Assembly (NCBI RefSeq): GCF_000815105.2
Contig: NZ_CP010310.2
Location: 2,790,001-2,854,000 of the forward strand
Origin: Pandoraea pulmonicola
GTDB taxonomy: Bacteria > Pseudomonadota > Gammaproteobacteria > Burkholderiales > Burkholderiaceae
Reading direction: 5' to 3'
Length of the DNA: 64,000 bases
Every line of letters begins with the position of its first letter. Positions within the stretch are counted from its first letter, which is position 1. Position numbers and translations under genes: made by a program. Shown one piece after another: positions 20,245-28,412 of the stretch. The notes under the pieces were generated by a model, which saw nothing but the letters and a program-made list of their open reading frames with translations, had not been told where the DNA came from and searched no databases.

Positions 20245-20803
20245 AAAGTAGTCCTCATGGTCCGGTTGGCGGGGCGACGCCGCGAGTCGTCAAGCAGACT
20301 ATGTCGATTTCCTGTTTCAACCACGCCTGACGAGACAGGGCTCAAGCATCCGCGATCCCGCAAATGGCACAAGCCTGAACAGTCGCACTAGGGCGTGGCG
20401 GCATTTAGCGCAGGCGCGTAACGTCGTGGTGCGTCGGCCGCGCCGCTTGGGCCGCCCGCATTGCTTGGCGCCGAACCACCAGTGGGCCACACCCGCCGGT
20501 CATAGCCAACTATTCGAACTATTAGTATCCAGGTTCTGCTGCAGTAACCTCGCGTGCGGGAGCGGTCGCATCAAGCCGAGCGGCTCGGTATTCAACTGCC
20601 CAGTGCCTCATGGATGAAGCACCGGACGATCCGTTGTGTGAGCCGAGGGAAATCCTGGCCGAAGTCGCCACGCCGGTCGCTCATCGCTCGCGTCCGGATA
20701 CGAGTGATTGCAGTTGCAACTGAAATCATTGCGTGGCATGATCGCCGTCAATTGAATTGCAATTGCAACTGTTTGATTTCATTTTGACGAAAGGACGGCT
20801 TCC
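20245..20803. other. Non-coding gap with palindromes upstream of the GST gene
   Basis: A 559-bp stretch without a convincing gene. Near its right end CAGTTGCAACTG (20711-20722) is a perfect 12-bp palindrome, and its right half TTGCAACTG recurs at 20763-20771, 33 bases before the downstream start codon. The pair may be regulator binding sites for the GST gene. Confidence 0.45.
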
Positions 20804-21457
20804 ATGACGATTCAACTCTATGGCTTCTGGCGATCGAACGCGGCGTTTCGCGTGCGCGTGGCGCTGGCGCTGAAGCAACTCCCGTTCGAGGAGATCGAAA
20901 TCGACTTGCTGGCGGGGGATCAATTCGAGACGGCGTATGCGCGGGTGAATGCGGAGTCCGTGGTACCGACACTCGTGCACGACGGGCAGCGCATCTCCCA
21001 GTCGCTGGCTATCATGGAGTATCTGGACGAGCGCTTCCCCATCCATCGACTGCTGCCGGACGCGCCCTTGGAGCGCGCTTATGCGCGATCGCTGGCGCTC
21101 ATCTCGATCGCGGATTCACATCCTTTCGTGGTGCCGCGTGTCCGCAAGCATCTCGCGCAAACCTACGGGGCGGATGCCGCGGCGATCGAAGCCTGGTGCC
21201 GGCATTGGGGCAGAGAAGGGCTGGCGGCCTATGAGCGACGGCTTGTGGAGCGCCCGCCGTCGCCCTTCGCGATGGGAGATTCGCCGACGCTCGCGGACAT
21301 CTGCATCGCCGGCCAGATGATCATCGCCGATCTGTATCAGTTGGACGTCACGGCGTTTCCTCGCGTTGGCGCGTTGGCACAACGTTGTTTCGATCTGCCG
21401 GCATTTGCCAATGCGCATCCGTTCCGGCAGCCGGGCTACCGGCCCTCGTCGCACTGA
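20804..21457 (+). CDS. Glutathione S-transferase, maleylacetoacetate isomerase-like (zeta class)
   Basis: A 217-residue zeta-class GST. The N-terminal thioredoxin-like domain begins MTIQLYGFWRSNAAFRVRVA, close to the SSxxxRVRIAL glutathione site of maleylacetoacetate isomerases, but with Asn-Ala-Ala in place of the usual catalytic Ser-Ser-Cys cluster. The glutathione-contact segment VVPTLVHDGQRISQSLAIMEYLDERFP follows. The C-terminal helical domain has GDSPTLADICIAGQ. The enzyme would isomerise maleylacetoacetate to fumarylacetoacetate in tyrosine or gentisate-type degradation. No other genes of that pathway are adjacent, so the substrate is uncertain. Confidence 0.82.
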   Translation: MTIQLYGFWRSNAAFRVRVALALKQLPFEEIEIDLLAGDQFETAYARVNAESVVPTLVHDGQRISQSLAIMEYLDERFPIHRLLPDAPLERAYARSLALISIADSHPFVVPRVRKHLAQTYGADAAAIEAWCRHWGREGLAAYERRLVERPPSPFAMGDSPTLADICIAGQMIIADLYQLDVTAFPRVGALAQRCFDLPAFANAHPFRQPGYRPSSH

Positions 21458-21498
21458 GACCCGGCAGCTGCGTGGTCGCTTCGGACGGCCCGGCCGGA

Positions 21499-22350
21499 TC
21501 AGGTGGCGTCAGCCGTGGCCACTGGCGAAGTGGAAAACCGTTCGCGGAGCTCTTCAAGGCCCAGCGAGGTCAGCACGCTTTCGAGGCGCTCGGCCGGACG
21601 GCGGCGCGGCAGATCCTTGTATTGCGCGACGATCAGCTCGTTTTTCATTGAGTGCTCCCAGCCGACGAGTTCGGTGACGCTGACCTGGTAGCCGTGGGCC
21701 TCCAACTGCAGACACCGAAGAACGTTGGTGACCTGGCTGCCGAACTCGCGCGTATGCAGCGGGTGGCGCCAGATTTCGGTGAGCGGATTGCCGGCGAGTT
21801 GCTTGCCTTTGTGCTTGCGCAGCACGCCGGCCACTTCGGCCTGGCAGCACGGCACCAGCACGATATGGCGAGCCTGCTTGGCCAGCGCGAAACGGATCGC
21901 GTCGTCGGTTGCGGTATTGCAGGCGTGCAGCGCGGTCACGACGTCCACGGCGGGCGGCAGCGCGGGTGAAGTGATGGAATCGGCCACCGACAGATTCAGG
22001 AAGGACATGCCCGGGAAGCCGAGACGGGCCGCCAGCGCCTGGGACGTCTTGACCAGTTCCTCGCGGGTCTCGATGCCGAAGATATGGGAGTCGTCCGCGA
22101 GCGCCTTGAAGAAGAGGTCGTAGAGGATGAAACCGAGATACGACTTACCGGCGCCGTGGTCCACGAGCGTGACGCGGCCGCGGTCGGTCTTGACTTCCTG
22201 GAGCAGCGGCTCGATGAACTGGAACAGGTGGTAGACCTGCTTGAGCTTGCGCCGGCTGTCCTGGTTCATCTTGCCGTCGCGCGTGAGGATGTGGAGTTCC
22301 TTGAGCAGTTCAAGAGACTGACCGGGACGGATTTCGTGGGTGTTCGACAT
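21499..22350 (-). CDS. SAM-dependent methyltransferase (Methyltransf_32-like)
   Basis: A 283-residue protein. The SAM-binding loop appears at about residues 60-72 (VTLVDHGAGKSYLGFILYD), with a second acidic strand at FGIETREEL. The motif VVTALHACNTATDDAIRFAL and the downstream VLVPCCQAEVAGVLR are typical of the Methyltransf_32 family (PF13679), whose substrates are mostly unknown. It is convergent with the GST gene (41 bp apart). Confidence 0.82.
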   Translation of the reverse strand: MSNTHEIRPGQSLELLKELHILTRDGKMNQDSRRKLKQVYHLFQFIEPLLQEVKTDRGRVTLVDHGAGKSYLGFILYDLFFKALADDSHIFGIETREELVKTSQALAARLGFPGMSFLNLSVADSITSPALPPAVDVVTALHACNTATDDAIRFALAKQARHIVLVPCCQAEVAGVLRKHKGKQLAGNPLTEIWRHPLHTREFGSQVTNVLRCLQLEAHGYQVSVTELVGWEHSMKNELIVAQYKDLPRRRPAERLESVLTSLGLEELRERFSTSPVATADAT

Positions 22351-22656
22351 GGGAAACGGAATAGCGGCGGGCGCCTAAGCGCACCGGAAAGACCGATAGT
22401 TTACCGAAAAGGCGGGAAGCGGGCTGCCGGACGCCGATTTCTCGGTTGGAGATTCGCCGAGGCGGCGTGAATATGCGGCCTTCCGGGGCGTTGGCGCCAA
22501 CGCCGTCTGTTATCGCGGTCTCGCGGCCTCCTGTGGCGACGCGTTGGATGTGGCATGCGACAATGTTGCGGCCCGCTGCAGCCGATCAGGCCCGGCGGTC
22601 CCTGCGGCAGAGCGCTGTCTTTTCGCTGCCTGTTGCGATAACCAACGCCATATATC
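22351..22656. other. Divergent promoter region, methyltransferase / AraC
   Basis: 306 bp between two divergent starts. Nothing beyond expected promoter space is recognisable. Confidence 0.4.
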
Positions 22657-23478
22657 ATGAACCGACAAGTCCATCTCAAAGGCTCCGACTGGGTGCAACG
22701 CGCCAAGCCGATGGACGGTGTCGAGCGTATCGAAGCATGGTTTCATGGCAAGGCGTATTCGATGCATCGCCACGACACCTATGCCATCGGCCGTACGCTC
22801 GCCGGCGTGCAGAGCTTCAACTACCGCCGCAATCGGCGGGACAGTCTGCCGGGCAACACCATCGTGCTGCATCCCGATGAGGCCCACGACGGGCAGGCGG
22901 GCACGGATGAAGGATTCCGGTATCGGATGATTTACGTCGAGCCTTCGGTTTTCCAGGACATTCTGGGTGGACGCGCGCTGCCTTTCCTCGAAGGCGGCGT
23001 GACGACCGATCCGCGCCTCGGGGCGGCAACCGAGGCGTTGTTGCAGCATGTCGGCTGTACGGTGGAGCCGCTCGAGCAAAGCGATGCACTGGCCGACCTG
23101 GTGAACGCGCTCGCGAGCGTCGCCGGCACGCCCGCACGACGGTCCGGCGGCGACTATCTGGCTGCACGACGCGCCCGCGACTATCTGCATGCGAATCGTG
23201 CACGGGTGGTCACGCTGGACGAGCTTGAAGCGGCGACCGGGCGCGATCGCTGGAGTCTGTCGCACGACTTTCGCACGTTCTACGGTACGAGCCCGTATCG
23301 TTATCTGACGATGCGACGGCTGGACGCCGTGCGTCAAATGCTGCTTGCGGGCAAGTCGTTGGCCTATGCCGCGGCCGCCGCCGGCTTTGCCGATCAGAGC
23401 CACATGACGCGCCATTTCTCGAAGACGTTTGGACTGACGCCTGGACGCTGGGTCCAGATCGCGAGAGTTTCCGGCTAG
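22657..23478 (+). CDS. AraC family transcriptional regulator
   Basis: A 273-residue protein. The N-terminal AraC-type cupin sensor has HGKAYSMHRHDTYAIGRTLAG and NTIVLHPDEAHDG. The C-terminal pair of helix-turn-helix motifs includes VTLDELEAATGRDRWSLSHD and the AraC signature around AAAAGFADQSHMTRHFSKTF with a downstream GLTPGRW. The inducer is unknown. The cupin gene starts 82 bp downstream on the same strand and may be co-transcribed or regulated by it. Confidence 0.9.
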   Translation: MNRQVHLKGSDWVQRAKPMDGVERIEAWFHGKAYSMHRHDTYAIGRTLAGVQSFNYRRNRRDSLPGNTIVLHPDEAHDGQAGTDEGFRYRMIYVEPSVFQDILGGRALPFLEGGVTTDPRLGAATEALLQHVGCTVEPLEQSDALADLVNALASVAGTPARRSGGDYLAARRARDYLHANRARVVTLDELEAATGRDRWSLSHDFRTFYGTSPYRYLTMRRLDAVRQMLLAGKSLAYAAAAAGFADQSHMTRHFSKTFGLTPGRWVQIARVSG

Positions 23479-23560
23479 GTGAAAAACCCCCACGATCGTT
23501 CAATACGGCTACGGGGCGCGCCTGTATCCTCGATCCGTCAATTTTTGAACGGAGAGAACG

Positions 23561-23989
23561 ATGACCCAATCCACGACTTTTTCCACGGCGCCGGCCGACC
23601 GTGGCCAGTGCCGGAGCATTGATCTGCGTGGCAAGATCGCGCTGATCGACGGCCACTGGCAACCGCGCGTCGTCGCGGAGATGAACGACTACCAGTTCAA
23701 GGCCGTAAAGGTCGAAGGCGACTTCGAGTGGCACCGCCACGCGGATACCGATGAGACCTTCATCGTCCTTGAAGGGGAACTGCGCATCGATTACCGGGCG
23801 GGTCCGTCGGGCGACGACGGCTCGATCGTGCTGCGCGCCGGCCAGATGGCAGTGGTGCCCAAAGGCGTCGAGCACAGGCCATGTGCGCACGGCGAAGTGA
23901 AGATGCTGCTGATCGAGCCACGTGGCGTGGTGAACACCGGCGATGGCGCTGCCAGCGAACGGACGGTGCAGAACGATCAGTGGGTATGA
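23561..23989 (+). CDS. Small cupin-domain protein
   Basis: A 142-residue single-domain cupin. Motif 1 is FEWHRHADTDETFIVLEGEL (metal-ligand pattern HxH...E) and motif 2 is MAVVPKGVEHRPCAHGEVK. The three His and one Glu needed to bind a metal are present. A GGAGAG ribosome-binding site precedes the start. Role unknown; the position after an AraC regulator suggests it is a regulated enzyme or small-molecule binder. Confidence 0.88.
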   Translation: MTQSTTFSTAPADRGQCRSIDLRGKIALIDGHWQPRVVAEMNDYQFKAVKVEGDFEWHRHADTDETFIVLEGELRIDYRAGPSGDDGSIVLRAGQMAVVPKGVEHRPCAHGEVKMLLIEPRGVVNTGDGAASERTVQNDQWV

Positions 23990-24030
23990 GGTGAACCGCG
24001 CGGGCTCACGACCCGACATGGGGGCAAAAT

Positions 24031-25161
24031 ATGAAGGCAGCGGTCTGGAAACTCGCCTTTCTGGCACTGATCTTTGCTCCCCATGTAGGGCAGGGGCGCG
24101 AATCGGGGCAGGATGGTTCTCGTACCCTTATCATTACCAAGGGTGACGGTGGTGATGCGGCGGGCGCCACCGTGATGCGCGATCGTTGGCGTCATGGCAC
24201 GCCTGACCTGATCAATCTGTCCCGGATGCCTTTGGATGAGCTCGAGCCAAGCCAATACCGTTGCGTACTTGTGATCGGGCAGGGGGCCGTAAGTGATGTC
24301 GCCCGGTCTGCTGCCATTACGGCAAAACTCTCTGGAAAGAGCGTCGGTCTTTATGCTCATCTTATCGATCAGAATACGCTCGAACTGCTTCAGAAATTGA
24401 GGGGCCGCACGGCCCTCAATCTGTTTTTCACCCGATCGCAGTTGACCTTGCTCAAACTGAGGAACATTTCCGGGTATCGGCTGCTTGATTCTCCGCACAA
24501 TCAAGTCTGGAGAAAAGCCTCGCAGGTCATCGAAACCGTTTCGCCGGCCAAGCTTGCCGCTGGCGACGCCAAGGACTCTCTTCTTGCCGCGAATGAAGTC
24601 ATCTGGCTCGGCGGCAGTTTCACGACCTCCTCGGGCAAGCGGCGTCTATTCACTGCGGATGAAATTGTGGCAGCTCTGAAACCCCTGCAGGGCGCCATGA
24701 AACCGGGCTCGTCCGTCGCCGTCATGCTGGCCCCGCGTATTTTCGAGAGGGGAATGAGCGCGCAAGAGAAGGGCAAGCTGCTCGTTGCGATCCGTGACGC
24801 CTTCGGCCGAAACGAGACCACGTTCTACGGCAATGAGGCACTCATTTCGGATTTGGGGAACGCGGGCGTTTCCCTGCGCACCGCTCCCTCTTATGAAACG
24901 CTCATGCGTTTACCGTGGTCTGCTCGGACGAAGCACTACGCCTCCGTGGATCAATATAATTTGTTCACGGATATGAAACCCGAAGTGGAACCCTTCCTCT
25001 TCGACCCCAACGATGCCGATCAGGCCTTATATGCGGCTGATTACATCAACGGGGAGCGCGCCAATCTGACTTCGGCAATTCTGAAACACGGGTGCGATCA
25101 GAAATCGACGGCCGCTGACGCGTACACCGTGCGCGGGGCACCCAGCGAAATCGTGCCGTAG
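24031..25161 (+). CDS. Secreted protein of unknown function, 3' end fused to a relic
   Basis: A 376-residue frame with a signal peptide (MKAAVWKLAFLALIFAPHVG). The body resembles a two-domain Rossmann-like protein (CVLVIGQGAVSDVARSAAIT; EVIWLGGSFTTSSGKRRLFT; TTFYGNEALISDLGN) and has a weak, unproven likeness to ELM1-type GT-B proteins. The last ~20 codons are the antisense of a TonB-receptor C-terminus (25098-25220), so the natural stop was lost at a junction near 25097 and the present C-terminus is accidental. It may be a truncated gene. It starts 41 bp after the cupin gene with a GGGGG run upstream. Confidence 0.6.
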   Translation: MKAAVWKLAFLALIFAPHVGQGRESGQDGSRTLIITKGDGGDAAGATVMRDRWRHGTPDLINLSRMPLDELEPSQYRCVLVIGQGAVSDVARSAAITAKLSGKSVGLYAHLIDQNTLELLQKLRGRTALNLFFTRSQLTLLKLRNISGYRLLDSPHNQVWRKASQVIETVSPAKLAAGDAKDSLLAANEVIWLGGSFTTSSGKRRLFTADEIVAALKPLQGAMKPGSSVAVMLAPRIFERGMSAQEKGKLLVAIRDAFGRNETTFYGNEALISDLGNAGVSLRTAPSYETLMRLPWSARTKHYASVDQYNLFTDMKPEVEPFLFDPNDADQALYAADYINGERANLTSAILKHGCDQKSTAADAYTVRGAPSEIVP

Positions 25162-25220
25162 GACGCGACGCCGGACCAGTAGTGGCGATTGAACACGTTG
25201 TTCACGCCAACACGGACGGT
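25098..25220 (-). pseudogene. Relic: C-terminal ~39 residues of a TonB-dependent receptor
   Basis: The minus-strand translation reads TVRVGVNNVFNRHYWSGVAS and then YGTISLGAPRTVYASAAVDF before a stop at 25098. This is the canonical last two beta-strands and terminal aromatic residue of FecA/FhuA-type receptors. Nothing upstream (to the right) continues the frame, so only the 3' tip remains. Confidence 0.85.
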
Positions 25221-25542
25221 CTGTAAACACATTTCATCGAATGTAAACAGACCCTAACAAAGTAACTAGGTTAATTTTGCAGGACGAACAATCTACACTT
25301 CACTCTAGGCGTGATCAGCTGCGATCTTTCCCGGGGAGCTTTGGCTCCGAGTGCGTAACCTCGCTTGGGAAGGGTGGAGTCACGTCACGTATGTTGTAAT
25401 CCGAAATAGTTGCAGCAGACTTCCATAAGGTTGCTCGGCCATGCTCGCCGGTCCATTTCTTTGCATTAAGCTGGACATTGAGCGTAATTGCGGAAATGGA
25501 ATGGGTCTGTTCAAAAAAATTGACAGAGGAGTAAATAAATAA
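25221..25542. other. AT-richer non-coding segment
   Basis: About 320 bp with no gene. An inverted repeat GGTCTGT...ACAGACC (25219-25252) encloses two copies of TGTAAACA right at the edge of the TonB-receptor relic. A GGAGC-TTTG-GCTCC hairpin lies near 25335. The base composition shifts here towards the low-GC gene that follows. Confidence 0.4.
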
Positions 25543-25944
25543 ATGACTATTTTATTTAGAGCCAACAATAGTGGATTTTCAACAACGTCCGGGGGGTGGG
25601 TGGATATTCCTAGCCTTTCTTTGGATTTGTCGCAATATTCGCAAACTCGAGGGCACGCCTTAATTACCTTATGTATCGCCTACCCATGGGCTGCAGGAGA
25701 TAATTTTCCGGGGGCTAACTTTGCCATTACGATGAATTCGGTAGTTTTGGCATCAAACGGATATAGCTACAGTGAACAAAGCCCCGGTAATCCAGGTCGA
25801 ATTCCAGTGACATTGCAAACACTGGTCGATTTGACAGGGAATGTTACTACTATACGGGCTCAGTGCTCAACGGAGCGAAATAGTACCTCAATTATTGGCA
25901 GCGGTTCCAGTATCAGTGCGGTTATTGACCAGAGTGGGTCCTGA
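25543..25944 (+). CDS. Small low-GC protein of unknown function
   Basis: A 133-residue protein beginning MTILFRANNSGFSTTSGGWV. A good ribosome-binding site (AGAGGAG) lies 13 bases upstream. There is no signal peptide or membrane segment. The sequence is rich in Ser, Thr, Asn and Gly with alternating hydrophobics, as expected of a small beta-sandwich. Codon use is AT-richer than neighbouring housekeeping genes, indicating foreign origin. I do not recognise the family. Confidence 0.6.
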   Translation: MTILFRANNSGFSTTSGGWVDIPSLSLDLSQYSQTRGHALITLCIAYPWAAGDNFPGANFAITMNSVVLASNGYSYSEQSPGNPGRIPVTLQTLVDLTGNVTTIRAQCSTERNSTSIIGSGSSISAVIDQSGS

Positions 25945-26273
25945 TTGGATGGGTAAGCCCAATGCCAGCGCCGTGGACTCCCGACAAGGCGCGGCATTGT
26001 CGTTTCTCACGATATCGCACTGCCTAATCATCGGCTGACGAAAATCATAGAGGGTGGGGTTGGAGATCCCTTCGGTTACCCAGATCGCTGGTACCTGAAT
26101 TCTAATTTGAGTACGTTGGTTCGGAGCCGCAGGGGCCTGTTTATGTTCTCAAAGCGCAAGGGTTTGGGATCAGTCGGCAAAACCATGTAACGCCTTCCGC
26201 GGATGGGCGCGTTTGGTTTGTTGACACGAATATCAGAGTAGTCTGGAATGTGAAAATAGCAGACTAACGATAA
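25945..26273. other. Degenerate stretch without a gene
   Basis: No intact gene. It leads into the relic cluster that occupies 26274-26987. Confidence 0.35.
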
Positions 26274-26455
26274 TTGACGGTCGGCCTCGGCCCACAGCAA
26301 CACCACGAGCACGGCACCGCGTTGGACGAAGTGCACGCGGTAGCCGGGCTCTGCGTCAATCTTCAACGCCGACACGCTCCCGCCGACCGGCTTCACGTTA
26401 CCGCATTGCCAAGCGCCAGATGGTCGAACCGCTGTGCGATGGCAGCTACGCCTTT
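26274..26455 (-). pseudogene. Frameshifted HigB/RelE-type addiction-module toxin relic
   Basis: The minus strand reads VKPVGGSVSALKIDAEPGYR then VHFVQRGAVLVVLL, matching the core of the 'addiction module killer protein' family (G-x-G-x-SELRI-x-GPGYR-x-YF). The upstream part (RKGVAAIAQRFDHLALGN) is in another frame; a one-base loss between LGNA and VKPVG explains this. The C-terminus degenerates after WAEADRQ and no antitoxin follows. Confidence 0.7.
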
Positions 26456-26489
26456 ACGATCCATTTTTCCGGCCGACCTCCGTCGGGCT

Positions 26490-26987
26490 GCGGCTCACAA
26501 AATACGATATACGCATTATTTGGGGCGGAGGAGGAAAGAGGGTATGTCATCCCTATAAGCGCGGTTGATCAGACTCAGGGGAAGAAGATAGAAGCCGGCG
26601 ATGGGCCGTGGACGATGGTGCTGGATCAAACCAATCACTATTTATACATATCAACTGCCGACGGCACGATTACAATCGTAAATACACTTTAACACGTCCC
26701 GGCTGCACGCGATTACTACAAATATGATTGGTATTTCATCACTGGTTGTTGATGAAGATCTTCAGATTTTATATGTGGTGGATCGAGGGGATGTTATTGA
26801 TCCGGCATGTCAGCAGGTCGCAAACGCGCATCTCGCTCCCATTGAGCATTTGCGCAAAGCGGACACGCCGGCGGCAGTGCAATGGGGAAAGCCCAATGCA
26901 CTTGCCGGGGCGGGCGTCTCGACGCCCGCCCCGAAGGCAGTCGATCTATGGGGATTTGCGCTCGCCTTGGCGCTTTTCGGGCGCTGA
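26490..26987 (+). pseudogene. Broken beta-propeller (YVTN-like) fragments
   Basis: Two short frames, ending at 26692 and 26987, carry blade-like segments (GPWTMVLDQTNHYLYISTAD, then SSLVVDEDLQILYVVDRG). They resemble repeats of the propeller protein at 56348-57493 but lack starts and continuity, so they look like remains of one decayed gene. Confidence 0.5.
26906..26933. repeat. GC-rich perfect hairpin
   Basis: CGGGGCGGGCGTC and GACGCCCGCCCCG pair over 13 bp with a 2-base loop. There is no adjacent T-run on either strand. It could be a REP-like element or remnant terminator. Confidence 0.5.
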
Positions 26988-27082
26988 GTCTCGAAGGTCG
27001 AGAATGGCGATTTCTATTGTTGTGGCGGCGAGATTCTAGCGTTTATTTACGAATATTCCCAGACAAACCAGCAGGGCATTCG

Positions 27083-27925
27083 ATGAGTTCTCTGAGCTTC
27101 AAGCAGGTCGACGTCTTCAGTTCCACGCCTCTCAAGGGCAACCCGGTGGCCGTGGTGTTCGATGCCGACGGGCTCGACGACCGGCAGATGGCAACCTTCG
27201 CCAACTGGACCAACCTCAGCGAGACCACCTTCATCCTCCGGCCCACTGACTCGCGGGCCGACTACCGCTTGCGCATCTTCACCACTCAGGACGAACTGCC
27301 GTTCGCCGGTCACCCGACCTTGGGCAGTTGCCACGCCTGGCTGGAGTCCGGCGGTGTGCCCCAGGGCGAGGAGATTATCCAGGAATGCGCGGTGGGGCTG
27401 GTGCGAATCCGCCGCCAGGGGCGGCAGTTGGCGTTTCTTGCACCGCCCTTGCTGCGTTCCGGGCAGGTGGCGGCCGAGATCCTGGAGCAGGTGCGGCTGG
27501 GGTTGCGCTTGGCCCCCGGGGCGATCGTCGCCGCCCATTGGGTAGACAACGGCGCCGGCTGGCTGGCGGTGATGCTTGCCAAGCGCCAGCAGGTATTGGA
27601 TCTGCAACCCGACTATCCAATGTTGAACGGGCTGGCGGTGGGGGTGATCGCACCCTGCGACCCGCAGCACGACGATAGCGACGCGCAGTTCGAGGTGAGG
27701 GCCTTCATCGCAGGCGACGGCATGCCCGAGGACCCAGCCACCGGCAGCCTGAACGCCGGCATTGCCCAGTGGTTGCTGGGAGCCGGACTGGCGCCGGCGC
27801 GCTACCGCGTCAGCCAGGGGCTGAGCATGGGGCGTGCCGGGCGCGTCGAGGTGGAGCAGGTGGGTGACGAGGTGTGGATCGGCGGCAACGCCGTGACCTG
27901 TATCGAAGGCCGCCTCATCCTGTAG
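27083..27925 (+). CDS. PhzF family isomerase
   Basis: A 280-residue protein of the PhzF/diaminopimelate-epimerase fold family. It starts MSSLSFKQVDVFSSTPLKGN PVAVVFDADG, the family's N-terminal signature. The catalytic Glu is in NLSETTFIL (about residue 46). The AGHPTLGS motif is near residue 75, and DPATGSLNAGIAQWLLG in the second half completes the active-site cleft. True PhzF acts on trans-2,3-dihydro-3-hydroxyanthranilate in phenazine synthesis, but no other phenazine gene is near, so the substrate is unknown. Its regular high-GC codon use contrasts with the relics just upstream. Confidence 0.92.
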   Translation: MSSLSFKQVDVFSSTPLKGNPVAVVFDADGLDDRQMATFANWTNLSETTFILRPTDSRADYRLRIFTTQDELPFAGHPTLGSCHAWLESGGVPQGEEIIQECAVGLVRIRRQGRQLAFLAPPLLRSGQVAAEILEQVRLGLRLAPGAIVAAHWVDNGAGWLAVMLAKRQQVLDLQPDYPMLNGLAVGVIAPCDPQHDDSDAQFEVRAFIAGDGMPEDPATGSLNAGIAQWLLGAGLAPARYRVSQGLSMGRAGRVEVEQVGDEVWIGGNAVTCIEGRLIL

Positions 27926-28412
27926 TCGCAAGCCTCTGGCACCCGATGACGGGACACCGTTTGGCATCATGAGGCCGCAGAGGCAAAGTGCTCGCGCGTC
28001 TACTGGCTAACGCACGAGAATGTACCGCGCGAACGCGCTGCGCGAGATGAGGGAAGGGCGGGCCGCCGTGACTGCCCAAAGGGCATCTGCTGCCTGAACG
28101 ACAGCATTGCGGCGATGCTTGAAACTCCTATCCCAAAGCCCCACGCCGGGCTGCGCGCACTTAGCCGAGGCCGTCGCGCTCAAATGCTTGATCAAACAAC
28201 GGCTTTTTAGCCGATGGACCGCTCGCGCAGGCGCGTGGCAGCAAAATGATGTCGCGCCAAGTGAAGCCAGTTTGTCTTTCTGCCGGTTGCACCGTATGAT
28301 TGCCCGGCAACTTGCGTAGTGCCGCCTTTGTGCAGTCTTGGTTCGTGCAGTCTTGGTATCGCCTTTGTGCCGTAGCTGTGCCGTCGTCCCACGCCACTCA
28401 CCTGCGCCGACC
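27926..28412. other. Non-coding gap before the DUF4157 gene
   Basis: 487 bp with no convincing gene. A short tandem duplication (CGTGCAGTCTTGG twice, ~28331-28358) lies close to the downstream start. Confidence 0.4.

Noticed and set aside
20426..20800. Small frames between the propeller and GST genes
   Set aside because: No ribosome-binding sites and no plausible composition; treated as non-coding.
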